A stretch of 64,000 nucleotides of DNA. It comes from Aminiphilus circumscriptus DSM 16581 (GTDB taxonomy: Bacteria > Synergistota > Synergistia > Synergistales > Aminiphilaceae). Under the pieces are notes generated by a model. The model saw nothing but the letters and a program-made list of their open reading frames with translations, was not told the DNA's origin and searched no databases. The stretch spans positions 558,001 through 622,000 of the forward strand of contig NZ_JAFY01000005.1 of the NCBI RefSeq assembly GCF_000526375.1. Reading direction: 5' to 3'. How positions within the stretch are numbered: position 1 is the stretch's first letter; each line of letters begins with the position of its first letter. Shown one piece after another: positions 1 through 8,402 of the stretch. Position numbers and translations under genes: made by a program.

Positions 1-603
1 CTCCTCGTCGTCCACATGGTCGAGATACTTCACCAGAGCACGAAGGCTGTTGCCATGGGCGGCGATCAAAAGACGGTTTCCCTTCCTGATCTCCGGAGCA
101 ATGACATCCTTCCAGTAGGGAACGACGCGCGCCACCGTGTCCTTCAGGGACTCCGCAGAGGGCAGCTCCTCCCGGGACAGGGCTGCGTACCGGGGGTCCT
201 TTCCGGGGAAACGAGGATCCTCCGCGTCGAGCTCCGGAGGGCGTACCGAGTAGCTGCGCCGCCATTGAAGAACCTGGTCCTCACCGTATTGCGCAGCCAT
301 TTCGGCTTTGTTGAGCCCCTGAAGGGCTCCGTAGTGACGCTCGTTGAGACGCCAGGAGCGAGTGACGGGGATCCACATGAGATCCATTTCGTCCAAGACT
401 ATCCATAAAGTACGAATCGCCCTCTTGAGCACCGAGGTGTACGCCGCATCGAAGACGAAGCCTTCCCGCTTTAGAAGACGCCCCGCCTCGTGAGCCTCTT
501 CCACCCCTCTTGGGGAAAGATCCACGTCGGTCCACCCGGTGAAACGGTTCTCCTTGTTCCACTCGCTTTCTCCGTGTCGTAAAAAAACGATTTTGTAGGG
601 CAC
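1..603 (-). CDS. gpmA: 2,3-bisphosphoglycerate-dependent phosphoglycerate mutase (C-terminus off window)
   Basis: Interconverts 3- and 2-phosphoglycerate in glycolysis/gluconeogenesis (cytoplasm). The 201 residues present open with the phosphohistidine motif LRHGESEWN (His10), followed by the [17 protein letters not shown] segment typical of the dPGM class and a second catalytic histidine in [10 protein letters not shown] (His183). Family members have about 250 residues, so roughly 50 C-terminal residues lie left of the window. The start is a GTG at 603 with an AGGAGG ribosome site six bases upstream. It lies downstream of the dehydrogenase at 766-1749 on the same strand. Identification is secure; only the end is missing. 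Confidence 0.93.
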   Translation of the reverse strand, partial: MPYKIVFLRHGESEWNKENRFTGWTDVDLSPRGVEEAHEAGRLLKREGFVFDAAYTSVLKRAIRTLWIVLDEMDLMWIPVTRSWRLNERHYGALQGLNKAEMAAQYGEDQVLQWRRSYSVRPPELDAEDPRFPGKDPRYAALSREELPSAESLKDTVARVVPYWKDVIAPEIRKGNRLLIAAHGNSLRALVKYLDHVDDEE

Positions 604-765
604 GGACTTTCCTCCTCTCGATTCCTTTTGCACCTCGTACGAAAACGGACTATCCTGCATCGATTCCGGGGAGAACATAACAGAAATTCGACCCACCGGA
701 CTCCGCTATTTCCCTTACCAGACTCCTGAGCCTCTCACACATCCCCGCGCTGACGGAAAGAGAGG

Positions 766-1749
766 TCACAGGTACTCCTCTCTGTCCACCACGCCCTTCG
801 GCGCCTCGCCTCGGAGGAAGCGAGCGATATTCGCAGCGGCGAAACGCGCCGCCACGGGATTTATTCCCTCCACCCTGTTCGCGTTGTGGGGCGAGCCGAG
901 GAAATGAGGAAAACGGAAAAACGGGTAATTGACACGAAAACGCTTCCCCTCTTCAGGTTCGTTCCACCACGTGTCGATGCCCACCTTGAAGCGGGGATGG
1001 TCCCGCATGTGTTCGAAGAGGGCCTTCTCGGAAATGATGTCTCCGCGAGCGACGTTGACGAGAATCGCCTCGTCCTTCATCCACGAGAGTTCCCGGCTTC
1101 CCAGCAACCCCTTGGTGGCTCGCGTGAGAGGAATCGTCACGAAAAGCACGTCCGTGACACGGAGCATCGTCTCCAGATCTTCCAGAGAACCGAGAAAGTC
1201 CACCGGGACATCCGAGACACCACTGCGGTTGATCGCGTGAATTTTCATCCCCATGGGTCGCGCCAGAGCCGCGATGGCCTTGCCAATTCCCCCGAAACCG
1301 AGAATGCCGCATACGGAATTCCGGAACCAGAAGCTTTTCTCGGTGAAATCGTATTCACCCCTGGAAAGCTTGCCGTGGTTCCAGAAGAGAAGTTTTCCAA
1401 GCGCCAAGGCCATGCCGAGGGCGTGTTCCGCAAGAGGATCCGCCCAGGCACCTCCGTTGCTGCAAACGAGTGCTCCCTGCGGAAGCGCGGCGAAAGGGAT
1501 GTTGTCCACTCCCGCGAGCATGGACTGCAGGAAGACGAGTGAATCCAGGCAAGCCAGCTCCTCCGGAGAGAGCTCTGCGGAAAGAAAGAAGGACAGTAGG
1601 ATCTCAACTTCGCGGAGAACTGAGGCCCGCTCCCTGGAGGAAACGTCTTCCACGTAAAGTAACCGGGCGAGAGAACCGACTTCTTCCTCCAAAACTCTCC
1701 GCACCTCTCTCTGCGTGGGGAACGTCACGAAAATCGTCCGTTTTGACAT
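766..1749 (-). CDS. D-isomer-specific 2-hydroxyacid dehydrogenase
   Basis: NAD(P)-dependent oxidoreductase that interconverts a 2-keto acid and a D-2-hydroxy acid. The 327-residue length is normal for the family. The Rossmann glycine motif GFGGIG is at residues 151-156 and the catalytic triad is visible: Arg235 in NVARGD, Glu264 in WWNEP and His288 in SPHNAN. The N-terminal substrate domain is divergent, so the substrate (glyoxylate/hydroxypyruvate, phosphoglycerate or another keto acid) cannot be read from sequence. The ATG at 1749 has a GAAGGTG-like ribosome site. It is co-directional with gpmA 160 bp downstream, but no shared function is evident. Confidence 0.88.
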   Translation of the reverse strand: MSKRTIFVTFPTQREVRRVLEEEVGSLARLLYVEDVSSRERASVLREVEILLSFFLSAELSPEELACLDSLVFLQSMLAGVDNIPFAALPQGALVCSNGGAWADPLAEHALGMALALGKLLFWNHGKLSRGEYDFTEKSFWFRNSVCGILGFGGIGKAIAALARPMGMKIHAINRSGVSDVPVDFLGSLEDLETMLRVTDVLFVTIPLTRATKGLLGSRELSWMKDEAILVNVARGDIISEKALFEHMRDHPRFKVGIDTWWNEPEEGKRFRVNYPFFRFPHFLGSPHNANRVEGINPVAARFAAANIARFLRGEAPKGVVDREEYL

Positions 1750-1850
1750 GTCCGTTCACCTTCTTTCGTTCAGAAGTCTAGAGAGGATCTCTCCACGTCA
1801 CAGTTCCTCTGAATTTCATGACGTCTCATTCTAGCACGGGCCACGGAAAT

Positions 1851-1881
1851 TTCCGCACCATCGCTTTCTTCGTTGTATAAT
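1851..1881 (+). promoter_or_regulatory. Candidate promoter of the aldolase gene
   Basis: A perfect TATAAT hexamer is at 1876-1881, about 90 bp before the aldolase start. The best upstream partner is TTCCGC at 1851-1856 with a long 19-bp spacer, so the -35 element is weak. Confidence 0.35.
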
Positions 1882-1971
1882 TGAACGGGCATGGAATAGC
1901 TCTCCAGAAAATCCGTCACGCCATCCTCAAGACGGAACGTGTGCCTTCAGAACAAGAAGGAGGTTGAGAAC

Positions 1972-3033
1972 ATGAGCATTACTATGAAGGATATCGAAGC
2001 GCTTCTCGGTTCCGAAGCGGAGTATCTCCTCGCCCATCGGTGCAACACGATCCCGAAGGAATCCCTCCATGTGCCGGGTCCCGATTTCGTGGACCGCATT
2101 TTCGCCGCCTCGGACAGACCCATTCCCGTCCTGCGCTCACTCCAGACACTCTTCAACTCCGGAAACCTCGCCGGAACGGGCTATCTGTCGATTCTTCCCG
2201 TGGACCAGGGCATTGAACATTCCGCCGGCGCCAGCTTCGCCCCAAATCCCCTCTATTTCGATCCCGAGAACATCGTGCGCCTCGCCGTCGAGGCCGGCTG
2301 CAACGCCGTAGCCAGCACACTGGGTGTTCTGGGCATGGTCGCGAGAAAGTACGCGCACAAGATCCCCTTCGTCCTCAAGATCAACCATAACGAACTCCTT
2401 TCCTATCCGAACACCCACGACCAGATTCTTTTCGCCTCGGTGGAACAGGCCTGGAACATGGGAGCCGTCGCGGTGGGCGCCACGGTCTATTTCGGCAGCC
2501 CCGAGTCGAACCGCCAGATCCAGGAGATCTCCCAGGCCTTCGAACGAGCCCACGAGCTGGGTATGGCAACCATTCTCTGGTGCTATCTGCGCAACGAGGC
2601 ATTCAAAACGAAGGAGACGGACTACCACCTCGCGGCGGATCTCACGGGACAGGCAAACCACCTGGGCGTGACCATCGCCGCGGACATCATCAAACAGAAG
2701 CTCCCCGAAAACAACGGCGGGTACACGGCGCTGAAATTCGGCAAGACATCGAGTGCCGTCTACGACAAACTCTCGAGTTCCCATCCCGTGGACCTTCTCC
2801 GTTACCAGGTTGCAAACTGCTACATGGGCCGTGCGGGGCTCATCAGCTCCGGCGGCGCTGCAGGGCAGAACGACTTCGCCGAGGCGGTGAGGACGGCGGT
2901 GATCAATAAGCGCGGCGGCGGCATGGGACTCATCCTGGGGCGCAAGGCCTTCCAAAAGCCCTTCGACGAGGGCGTGAAGCTCATCTCCGCCGTGCAGGAC
3001 GTCTATCTGGAAAAGGAGATCACCGTGGCCTGA
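1972..3033 (+). CDS. fbaB: Class I fructose-bisphosphate aldolase (DhnA/FbaB type)
   Basis: Cleaves fructose-1,6-bisphosphate to dihydroxyacetone phosphate and glyceraldehyde-3-phosphate through a Schiff base. The 353-residue protein carries segments typical of the bacterial/archaeal DhnA-type class I family: LPVDQGIEH near residue 75, VLKINHNE near 140 and [10 protein letters not shown] near 240. The upstream GTG at 1939 is in frame, but the ATG at 1972 has an AAGGAGG site at the right distance and starts with [12 protein letters not shown], so it is preferred. A strong terminator follows at 3069-3107. With gpmA nearby, it is part of the glycolytic/gluconeogenic complement. Confidence 0.9.
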   Translation: MSITMKDIEALLGSEAEYLLAHRCNTIPKESLHVPGPDFVDRIFAASDRPIPVLRSLQTLFNSGNLAGTGYLSILPVDQGIEHSAGASFAPNPLYFDPENIVRLAVEAGCNAVASTLGVLGMVARKYAHKIPFVLKINHNELLSYPNTHDQILFASVEQAWNMGAVAVGATVYFGSPESNRQIQEISQAFERAHELGMATILWCYLRNEAFKTKETDYHLAADLTGQANHLGVTIAADIIKQKLPENNGGYTALKFGKTSSAVYDKLSSSHPVDLLRYQVANCYMGRAGLISSGGAAGQNDFAEAVRTAVINKRGGGMGLILGRKAFQKPFDEGVKLISAVQDVYLEKEITVA

Positions 3034-3068
3034 TGTTCCCGGCGTGGCACAACGAGGGCAATTCCACG

Positions 3069-3107
3069 GGTGGAGGAGCGGAAAGTCCTGCGTTCCTCCA
3101 CCTTTTT
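3069..3107 (+). terminator. Rho-independent terminator after the aldolase gene
   Basis: A perfect 9-bp stem (GGTGGAGGA at 3069-3077 with TCCTCCACC at 3094-3102) is followed directly by five T residues (3103-3107). Confidence 0.85.
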
Positions 3108-3151
3108 CCGACCGTTTTCCGCAAGCCCTCTCCTTCGGAAGGGGACATCCC

Positions 3152-3766
3152 ATGACACCTCTCGCCGAAAACATGGAGCGTCTTCTTCGTTTTCTCCGCC
3201 TCGTCCGCAAGGTGCCACTCCCGCAAGGCGCGCTCCTCCACATCTCCGACACACCCTCCACCATGTACGGCCATCTGCGACGTCTTCTGGGCAGACTCTC
3301 CCCCTCGTGGATCGTCCACACGGGTGACCTGGCGGACGACGTGAAACTCGAGCGGAGCCCCTGCTGTCTTGATCTGTACGAAAAGAGGGTCCGCATGCTT
3401 CTGAAACTCCTGGAGGGAACCACGGCTACAGAGGTCTATCTCGTTCTCGGGAACCACGACGACGAAAGGACCTTGCAAAAATTCGCCTCCCGGAGCATCA
3501 TCGTCCGGGGATGCACGGACATCTTTCCGGAGGGACGACACATTCGCATCGCCCATCGGAGCGAAGAACTCCTCCACAACCCCGCGCCGATCAATCTCTT
3601 CGGGCACGACGTCTCCCTGGAGGGAGGATTCCGAGAGGACAAGCTCTTCCTCAACGGAATCGAATTCATGCACCTCCTGGACCTGCACAAGAAGGAAATC
3701 TACTACCTCGACTACCCCTTCGGCACCGACGACGCAAGGCTGCTGCGCCGCCGATTCCGTGGATGA
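3152..3766 (+). CDS. Calcineurin-like metallophosphoesterase
   Basis: A 204-residue cytoplasmic protein with the dimetal phosphoesterase motifs in order: HISDTP (His30, Asp33; the first motif is normally DxH, so it is degenerate here), HTGDL (Gly58-Asp59), LGNHDD (residues 99-104) and a late LFGHD. Such proteins hydrolyse phosphomono- or diesters with bound divalent metals; the substrate is unknown. The open frame extends upstream to 3044, but the ATG at 3152 is preceded by GGAAGGGG and lies after the aldolase terminator, so it is taken as the start. The next gene begins 200 bp on; that gap contains no convincing gene. Confidence 0.75.
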   Translation: MTPLAENMERLLRFLRLVRKVPLPQGALLHISDTPSTMYGHLRRLLGRLSPSWIVHTGDLADDVKLERSPCCLDLYEKRVRMLLKLLEGTTATEVYLVLGNHDDERTLQKFASRSIIVRGCTDIFPEGRHIRIAHRSEELLHNPAPINLFGHDVSLEGGFREDKLFLNGIEFMHLLDLHKKEIYYLDYPFGTDDARLLRRRFRG

Positions 3767-3965
3767 CAGATCAACGGAGCGAAAGCCCGCGACGACGCGA
3801 ACGACGCATCGGAAATAGAAAACGACTGGAGGCACGAACATTCATGAGAGGGACTTCACTGAAACAGAAAAAACCGCCGCGCCGCACAAGCACCGAGCTT
3901 CCGGCTGCCGCAACGAACACGAGGAGTTTTCCACCCCTTTTCGTATCGAGGATGATGCAGCCATC

Positions 3966-4691
3966 ATGAAGAAACCGCTCATCGCCATACTCGGTGATTT
4001 CGCTCTCGATGCGAGGGGAAGAGAACGATGCGATCTCTCCCAGCGTTATGTCCAGGCCGTCGAGAAAGGGGGCGGTGTTCCCCTTGTGCTGCCTCTTCTG
4101 TCAAACCTGGAGGATCTGTCGGCTCAGGCCGAATCGGCCGCGGGGTTTCTTCTGCCCGGCGGTGACGACGTACATCCCTCGCTCTACGGGGAAGAGCCAT
4201 CCCTTGGTCTCGGCGCGGTCCATCCTCATCTGGACCATTTCCACATGAAGGCCGCGCATCTCGCGCTGGCCACGGGACGTCCCCTTCTTGCCATCTGCCG
4301 GGGCATCCAGGTTCTCAACGTCGCCCTGGGGGGCACGCTCTGGCAGGATCTTCCCTCAAGGCCGGAACCGACACTGCAACATTCCCAGAAATCCTTCCGT
4401 TTCGTCGCTACCCACGGTGTCACCACCCTGGAGGGATCCCTGATCCGGCGTCTTCTCGGAGCGACCTTCCTCGTCAACAGCTTCCACCACCAGGCCATTC
4501 GAGTTCCCGGAAAGGACGTGCTGGTCACGGCTTCCGCACCGGACGGTATTCCCGAGTGCGTGGAGGTCCAGGGGCATCCCTTCGCCCTGGGGGTGCAATG
4601 GCATCCCGAGGAAATGCTCACCGCGGGAGACGACATGCTCCCCCTTTTCACAGGCTTGGTGGAGACAGCGCGACACGTCGCAAAAAACTGA
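3966..4691 (+). CDS. Gamma-glutamyl-gamma-aminobutyrate hydrolase-like class I amidotransferase (peptidase C26)
   Basis: A 241-residue hydrolase of the glutamine-amidotransferase fold that cleaves gamma-glutamyl bonds, as in PuuD. It has the oxyanion/substrate segment LLPGGDDVHPSLYG (62-75), nucleophile Cys111 in AICRGIQVLNV, the SFHHQAI loop (172-178) and catalytic His213/Glu215 in QWHPEE. No synthetase domain is attached, which fits the C26 family. Other genes of a putrescine pathway are absent nearby, so the physiological substrate is uncertain. A strong terminator lies 33 bp after the stop. Confidence 0.85.
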   Translation: MKKPLIAILGDFALDARGRERCDLSQRYVQAVEKGGGVPLVLPLLSNLEDLSAQAESAAGFLLPGGDDVHPSLYGEEPSLGLGAVHPHLDHFHMKAAHLALATGRPLLAICRGIQVLNVALGGTLWQDLPSRPEPTLQHSQKSFRFVATHGVTTLEGSLIRRLLGATFLVNSFHHQAIRVPGKDVLVTASAPDGIPECVEVQGHPFALGVQWHPEEMLTAGDDMLPLFTGLVETARHVAKN

Positions 4692-4723
4692 CCCTTCCAC
4701 ACCATCCTGCACGAGACACGAAA

Positions 4724-4771
4724 GCTCTCACCCGAAGATCCGCGTCACACGCCTTCGGGTGAGGGCTTTTT
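4724..4771 (+). terminator. Rho-independent terminator after the C26 amidotransferase
   Basis: A 14-bp stem, GCTCTCACCCGAAG (4724-4737) with CTTCGGGTGAGGGC (4753-4766), contains one G-U pair and is followed by five T residues. Confidence 0.88.
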
Positions 4772-5167
4772 CGCCCTTTGCCGGCACACTCCCGACGCAC
4801 CCGCCATCGTTTCCGTTCCCCGACGGAAGGAAACCCGCTCTTTCGGAACACGGCCACGTCTCACGCTTCAAATCGTCGCATCAAGTTGTGCAAAAGGGTT
4901 TTCATGGTGTTTGGCGGTCGTCTGCGGCGATGAGCCACACTTTTCCAAGAGTGCCTTTTTGTGTTCGATCAACAGGTCCCTGCCCGAGGTAGCGACTGGA
5001 AAAAGCGAGAACCCTGCCACTTCCTCCCTTGCCTCGGATCCGACCTTGCGGGATAATCACGGTAGTGAATCGACGGAAAAGCGTGCAAAAGGCATGCTCC
5101 CTCTTCAACGCACGTGATGCCGGGGGCGGATCATCCTTATGTCATCCAGGAAAGGCGGTGCCCATCC
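4772..5167. other. Intergenic region before the large TPR protein
   Basis: About 400 bp without a convincing gene. The only readable element is the promoter-like pair at 5029-5057. Short open frames here overlap in several directions and lack ribosome sites. Confidence 0.5.
5029..5057 (+). promoter_or_regulatory. Sigma-70-like promoter for the 5168-8257 gene
   Basis: TTGCCT (5029-5034) and GATAAT (5052-5057) are separated by exactly 17 bp and lie about 110 bp before the predicted start. Confidence 0.5.
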
Positions 5168-8100
5168 ATGGCAAGAACGATTTTCGAAACTCCCGAAAAC
5201 CCATTTCCGCAGAACGGAAGAAGGGACGTTTCTCCGCACTCCCGGACAGGCCGCACCGAAGGAGCACGAGACGCCTCTTACGAGAAGAGCGCCCTGGAGC
5301 GTGCCGGCCTTTACGAAGGAACCTCTTCCCGACAATGGAACCACCATCCTGGGAAACATCCTCCTCTCCACTGGCCCCTGTTCCTGTTTTTTTTCGTTCT
5401 TTTTTCCCTCACCTTCCTTGGTTGTGTCTCTTTCGCCGACACGGCAACGGAGAATACCCCCGTCATGCCCGAAGACGACCTTCCGGCGCTGGAACTCGAC
5501 GGACAAGAAACGATCTCCGAAGAAGCGGAACAGATAGCGGCACTGCTCCATGATCTCGGCGTCGATCAGGTGGCCACGGAGATTCTCCGGCAAACCCCCT
5601 CGGAAAAACTTCAGGAATTCCTGAACGTCTACTCGGAACTCGTCCGTGTCCGGGAGAGCGCGGAAAAACATTTCGAAGAAGTGTCGGGTGAAAAACCCGA
5701 TCCCCGTCCCCTCACGGGATTGCCCCCCCTTACGGGAGATCCCCGCTTCGACGCTTCCCAGGGGAAGCTCTTTCTGACGGAGGCGGAACAACAGCGCGTC
5801 AAGATCCGACAGGCCCTCGAGTTTCTCAAGAAAGCCCCGCTGCACGAGACAGGCTTCGACGCGGAGGCGGAACGGAGGCTCTATCGCGTCCGTTTCGAAC
5901 GCGCTCACTGGAAGCTCGTCCAGGATGCAGCTCCACGGATACGAGCAACCTTCGCCTCCCTGAACATACCGCTTCCCGAGGACCTCTCCCGAAGGGAAAA
6001 CGATGCGGCGGCACGCATCGCAGCACTCTTCCGGGAAGAGGCTCAAATCCTGCGAAATTTCCGCGAGGGAGAGCCGGCGGGGACGGCCACGTCGGCGCTC
6101 CCTTCATTGACCCCGTCGGAATCTGTTTCGGAATTGCCCGTCCTGCCTCCTCTTCCTGAAGAGCCGGATTTTTCTCCGGCTTCCGCGTCCCGCACAGTCC
6201 TGCTGGAAAGATTGGATTCCGGAGAACCCGCCGTTCCCGGTATTCCCGTTCTCCTCCGGGCCGCTCTCGATCCGGAGGGCGGAGCACCTTCCGAAAGAGT
6301 GGTCTATCGTTTCGAATCCTCTCCGGCGGTTCCCTTCACCGTTTCGACGGAGGCAACACCGAACGAGGTAACCGCCATCTTCCCCGAGGCGGGAACCTAT
6401 GCCATTCGCTGCACCGTCCTCGAACAGGGCGAGGATTCCCTCCACCCCCTGGGTACCTCCGAGGAGTTTCTTCTCAACGTGGAACCCCTGATGCTCTCTC
6501 TCTCCGCCCTCCCCGAAACACCTTATATTGGACAGGAAGTGACGGTAACGGCTCACATCTCCCCCTCCATTCCCGAGACGAAGCGGGCCATCCTCTGGGA
6601 AACGGAAGGTGTCGCGGCGGCGGGCAAGGACGAGGGCACGGTCTTTCTCTTCCGCGCGCTCAAGACCGGAGAAGCCACTCTCACCGCCCACCTCACCGCC
6701 GGAGACCTGGGGGGAACGCTCGCCTCCGCCTCCATGTCCCTGCAGATCCGCCCTTACGACGTAACAGTCGATCTTCTCGGCCCGGAAGAGCCCAGAGCCC
6801 GGATCTGGAAGCCCGGTGAGGGGCTCGTCCCTCTGGAGGAAGAACTCGCGGTCTTCGAAAAGATGCGGGTTCGCGCCCTCATTTCCCCCGATTTCGGTGG
6901 AGAGGTGCTTTTTTCCTGGGCCACAAACGAAGGCTCCTCCGTCGTGGGCGAACTCCACGGTGCGGAGACGGCTTTCTCCAGACACACCATCGGAGAGTGC
7001 GAGGTTCTCGTGACCGCAACCGATCGGGAGGGGACCGAACTCGGACAGGGGAGGGCCGTTTTCTCCGTCACCGTGGACGAAAAAACTCTCGAGGACGCCA
7101 AGAAACGTGCCGACGCAGCGAAAAAGCTCGACGAGGGGCTGGCTGCCTGGGCACGGGGCGAGGGAGCGGAAGCCGTCGCCCTGCTTCGCGAGGCCCACGA
7201 ACTGGACCCGGAAAACATGGCTGCCGCGGCGGAACTCGCCCGGATCAGCGCGGAATTCGAGGAGCGACAGCGCGCTGCAGCGCTCCTGGTCGAAGGGGAT
7301 GCTCTCGCCGCGGAAGGACGCATCGAGGAAGCTTTGGAACGATACGAAGCAAGCCGCATCATCCTGGCCAATCCCGAGACGGACGAAAAAATCGCGGCGC
7401 TGACAACACGCGTTCAGGAACAGCAGGAACGCCTGGAGCGTGCGAAGACACTTCGGCTCGAGGGCGAGGATCTGCTGCACAAAGAACAGATTTCTCAGGC
7501 CCTGGCAAAGTTCCGGGAGAGCTTTGCCGCTGCCTCCGACCCAGCGGTGGCGCAACAGATAGAAACTCTCGAGACACGCCTCTCCAAGGCCCGGGAGCTG
7601 ATCGCCGAGGGAGTGACCCTGCAGAAAGCTCAATCCTACCCGGAGGCACTGGAGAAGTACCGGGAGAGCCTCACCTTCGTGAAAGACCCGAGGATCGCCG
7701 AGTACGCGCAAAAACTCGAGGAACTCCTCCGCAAGGAAGAAGAGCGGCAACGCAGGGAAGCGGAAGAGAAACGCCGCGCGGAAGAACAGGCCCGCCTCGC
7801 CGCGGCGAAAAAACTCCGCGAGGAGGGTGCGGCCCTGCAGAAGGCGGGAAAACTCGTAGAGGCCGTGGCAAAGTACCGGGAAAGTCTTCCCTTTCTGGCG
7901 GACCCGAAGCTTGAGGAGCACATCCGCATCCTCGAGGAACGTCTCCACCGCCTCGAAGCCCAGGAAGAGGCGAAACGACAGGAGGAGGAACGTCGCAAGG
8001 AAGAAGCCCGCCGCGCCGAGGAGGAAAGACGGCGCCTCGAAGAGGAGCGGAAGAACGAAGCGGCCCGCCTCGTTCGGGAGGGCGTGGAACTGCAGAAAGC

Positions 8101-8257
8101 AGAGCGTTACGAGGAGGCCATCATCCGTTTCCGGGAAAGCTTGTCCCTCGTCAGAGACCCTCGGGTGGAAGAACATGTGACGAAACTGGAAGCCTATGTG
8201 GCGGAACTGTCCAAGCGTATCACGCGCCCTGTCTCATCTCCCACGCCAGTGCCGTAA
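5168..8257 (+). CDS. Large membrane-anchored protein with Ig-like middle and C-terminal TPR-like repeats
   Basis: A 1029-residue protein of unknown function. Residues 1-67 are polar, residues 68-90 form one hydrophobic segment (LFLFFFVLFSLTFLGC, with a lipobox-like FLGC), and the rest is predicted extracytoplasmic. Residues about 370-640 look like two or three beta-sandwich (Ig/PKD-like) modules. From about 650 there are five clear copies of a ~45-residue unit ending in variants of ALEKYRESL...DP, separated in two places by highly charged Glu/Arg coiled coils. These resemble TPR-type scaffolds. The start at ATG 5168 follows GGAAAGGCGG; a 67-residue cytoplasmic tail before the membrane segment is unusual, so a later start is possible. 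It is followed 145 bp on by another TPR protein. Confidence 0.7.
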   Translation: MARTIFETPENPFPQNGRRDVSPHSRTGRTEGARDASYEKSALERAGLYEGTSSRQWNHHPGKHPPLHWPLFLFFFVLFSLTFLGCVSFADTATENTPVMPEDDLPALELDGQETISEEAEQIAALLHDLGVDQVATEILRQTPSEKLQEFLNVYSELVRVRESAEKHFEEVSGEKPDPRPLTGLPPLTGDPRFDASQGKLFLTEAEQQRVKIRQALEFLKKAPLHETGFDAEAERRLYRVRFERAHWKLVQDAAPRIRATFASLNIPLPEDLSRRENDAAARIAALFREEAQILRNFREGEPAGTATSALPSLTPSESVSELPVLPPLPEEPDFSPASASRTVLLERLDSGEPAVPGIPVLLRAALDPEGGAPSERVVYRFESSPAVPFTVSTEATPNEVTAIFPEAGTYAIRCTVLEQGEDSLHPLGTSEEFLLNVEPLMLSLSALPETPYIGQEVTVTAHISPSIPETKRAILWETEGVAAAGKDEGTVFLFRALKTGEATLTAHLTAGDLGGTLASASMSLQIRPYDVTVDLLGPEEPRARIWKPGEGLVPLEEELAVFEKMRVRALISPDFGGEVLFSWATNEGSSVVGELHGAETAFSRHTIGECEVLVTATDREGTELGQGRAVFSVTVDEKTLEDAKKRADAAKKLDEGLAAWARGEGAEAVALLREAHELDPENMAAAAELARISAEFEERQRAAALLVEGDALAAEGRIEEALERYEASRIILANPETDEKIAALTTRVQEQQERLERAKTLRLEGEDLLHKEQISQALAKFRESFAAASDPAVAQQIETLETRLSKARELIAEGVTLQKAQSYPEALEKYRESLTFVKDPRIAEYAQKLEELLRKEEERQRREAEEKRRAEEQARLAAAKKLREEGAALQKAGKLVEAVAKYRESLPFLADPKLEEHIRILEERLHRLEAQEEAKRQEEERRKEEARRAEEERRRLEEERKNEAARLVREGVELQKAERYEEAIIRFRESLSLVRDPRVEEHVTKLEAYVAELSKRITRPVSSPTPVP

Positions 8258-8402
8258 CAGCGCACGGTACGGTGAAAACCGTTTCTCCCGGCACGAAAGG
8301 CATCCTCGACGAGAGAAAGGCGCTCTCCCAGTTCGAAGAAAGAGACGGAACACCTCAGACCGAAACAAGCACTCCGAAGACCGACCGAGGGAGGATACGT
8401 TC

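Noticed and set aside
2137-3423. 428-codon minus-strand open frame across the aldolase and phosphoesterase genes
   Set aside because: It spans two recognisable plus-strand genes and the terminator between them, with no family resemblance.
3844-3969. 41-codon plus-strand ORF just before the C26 amidotransferase
   Set aside because: There is a distant GGAGG, but the product is low-complexity, Lys/Arg/Pro/Thr-rich and matches nothing; not enough to call a gene.
6104-8176. 690-codon minus-strand open frame
   Set aside because: It mirrors the GC-rich, charged TPR-like repeat gene on the plus strand; it has no ribosome site and a Phe/Leu-rich composition typical of an antisense shadow of Glu/Lys codons.
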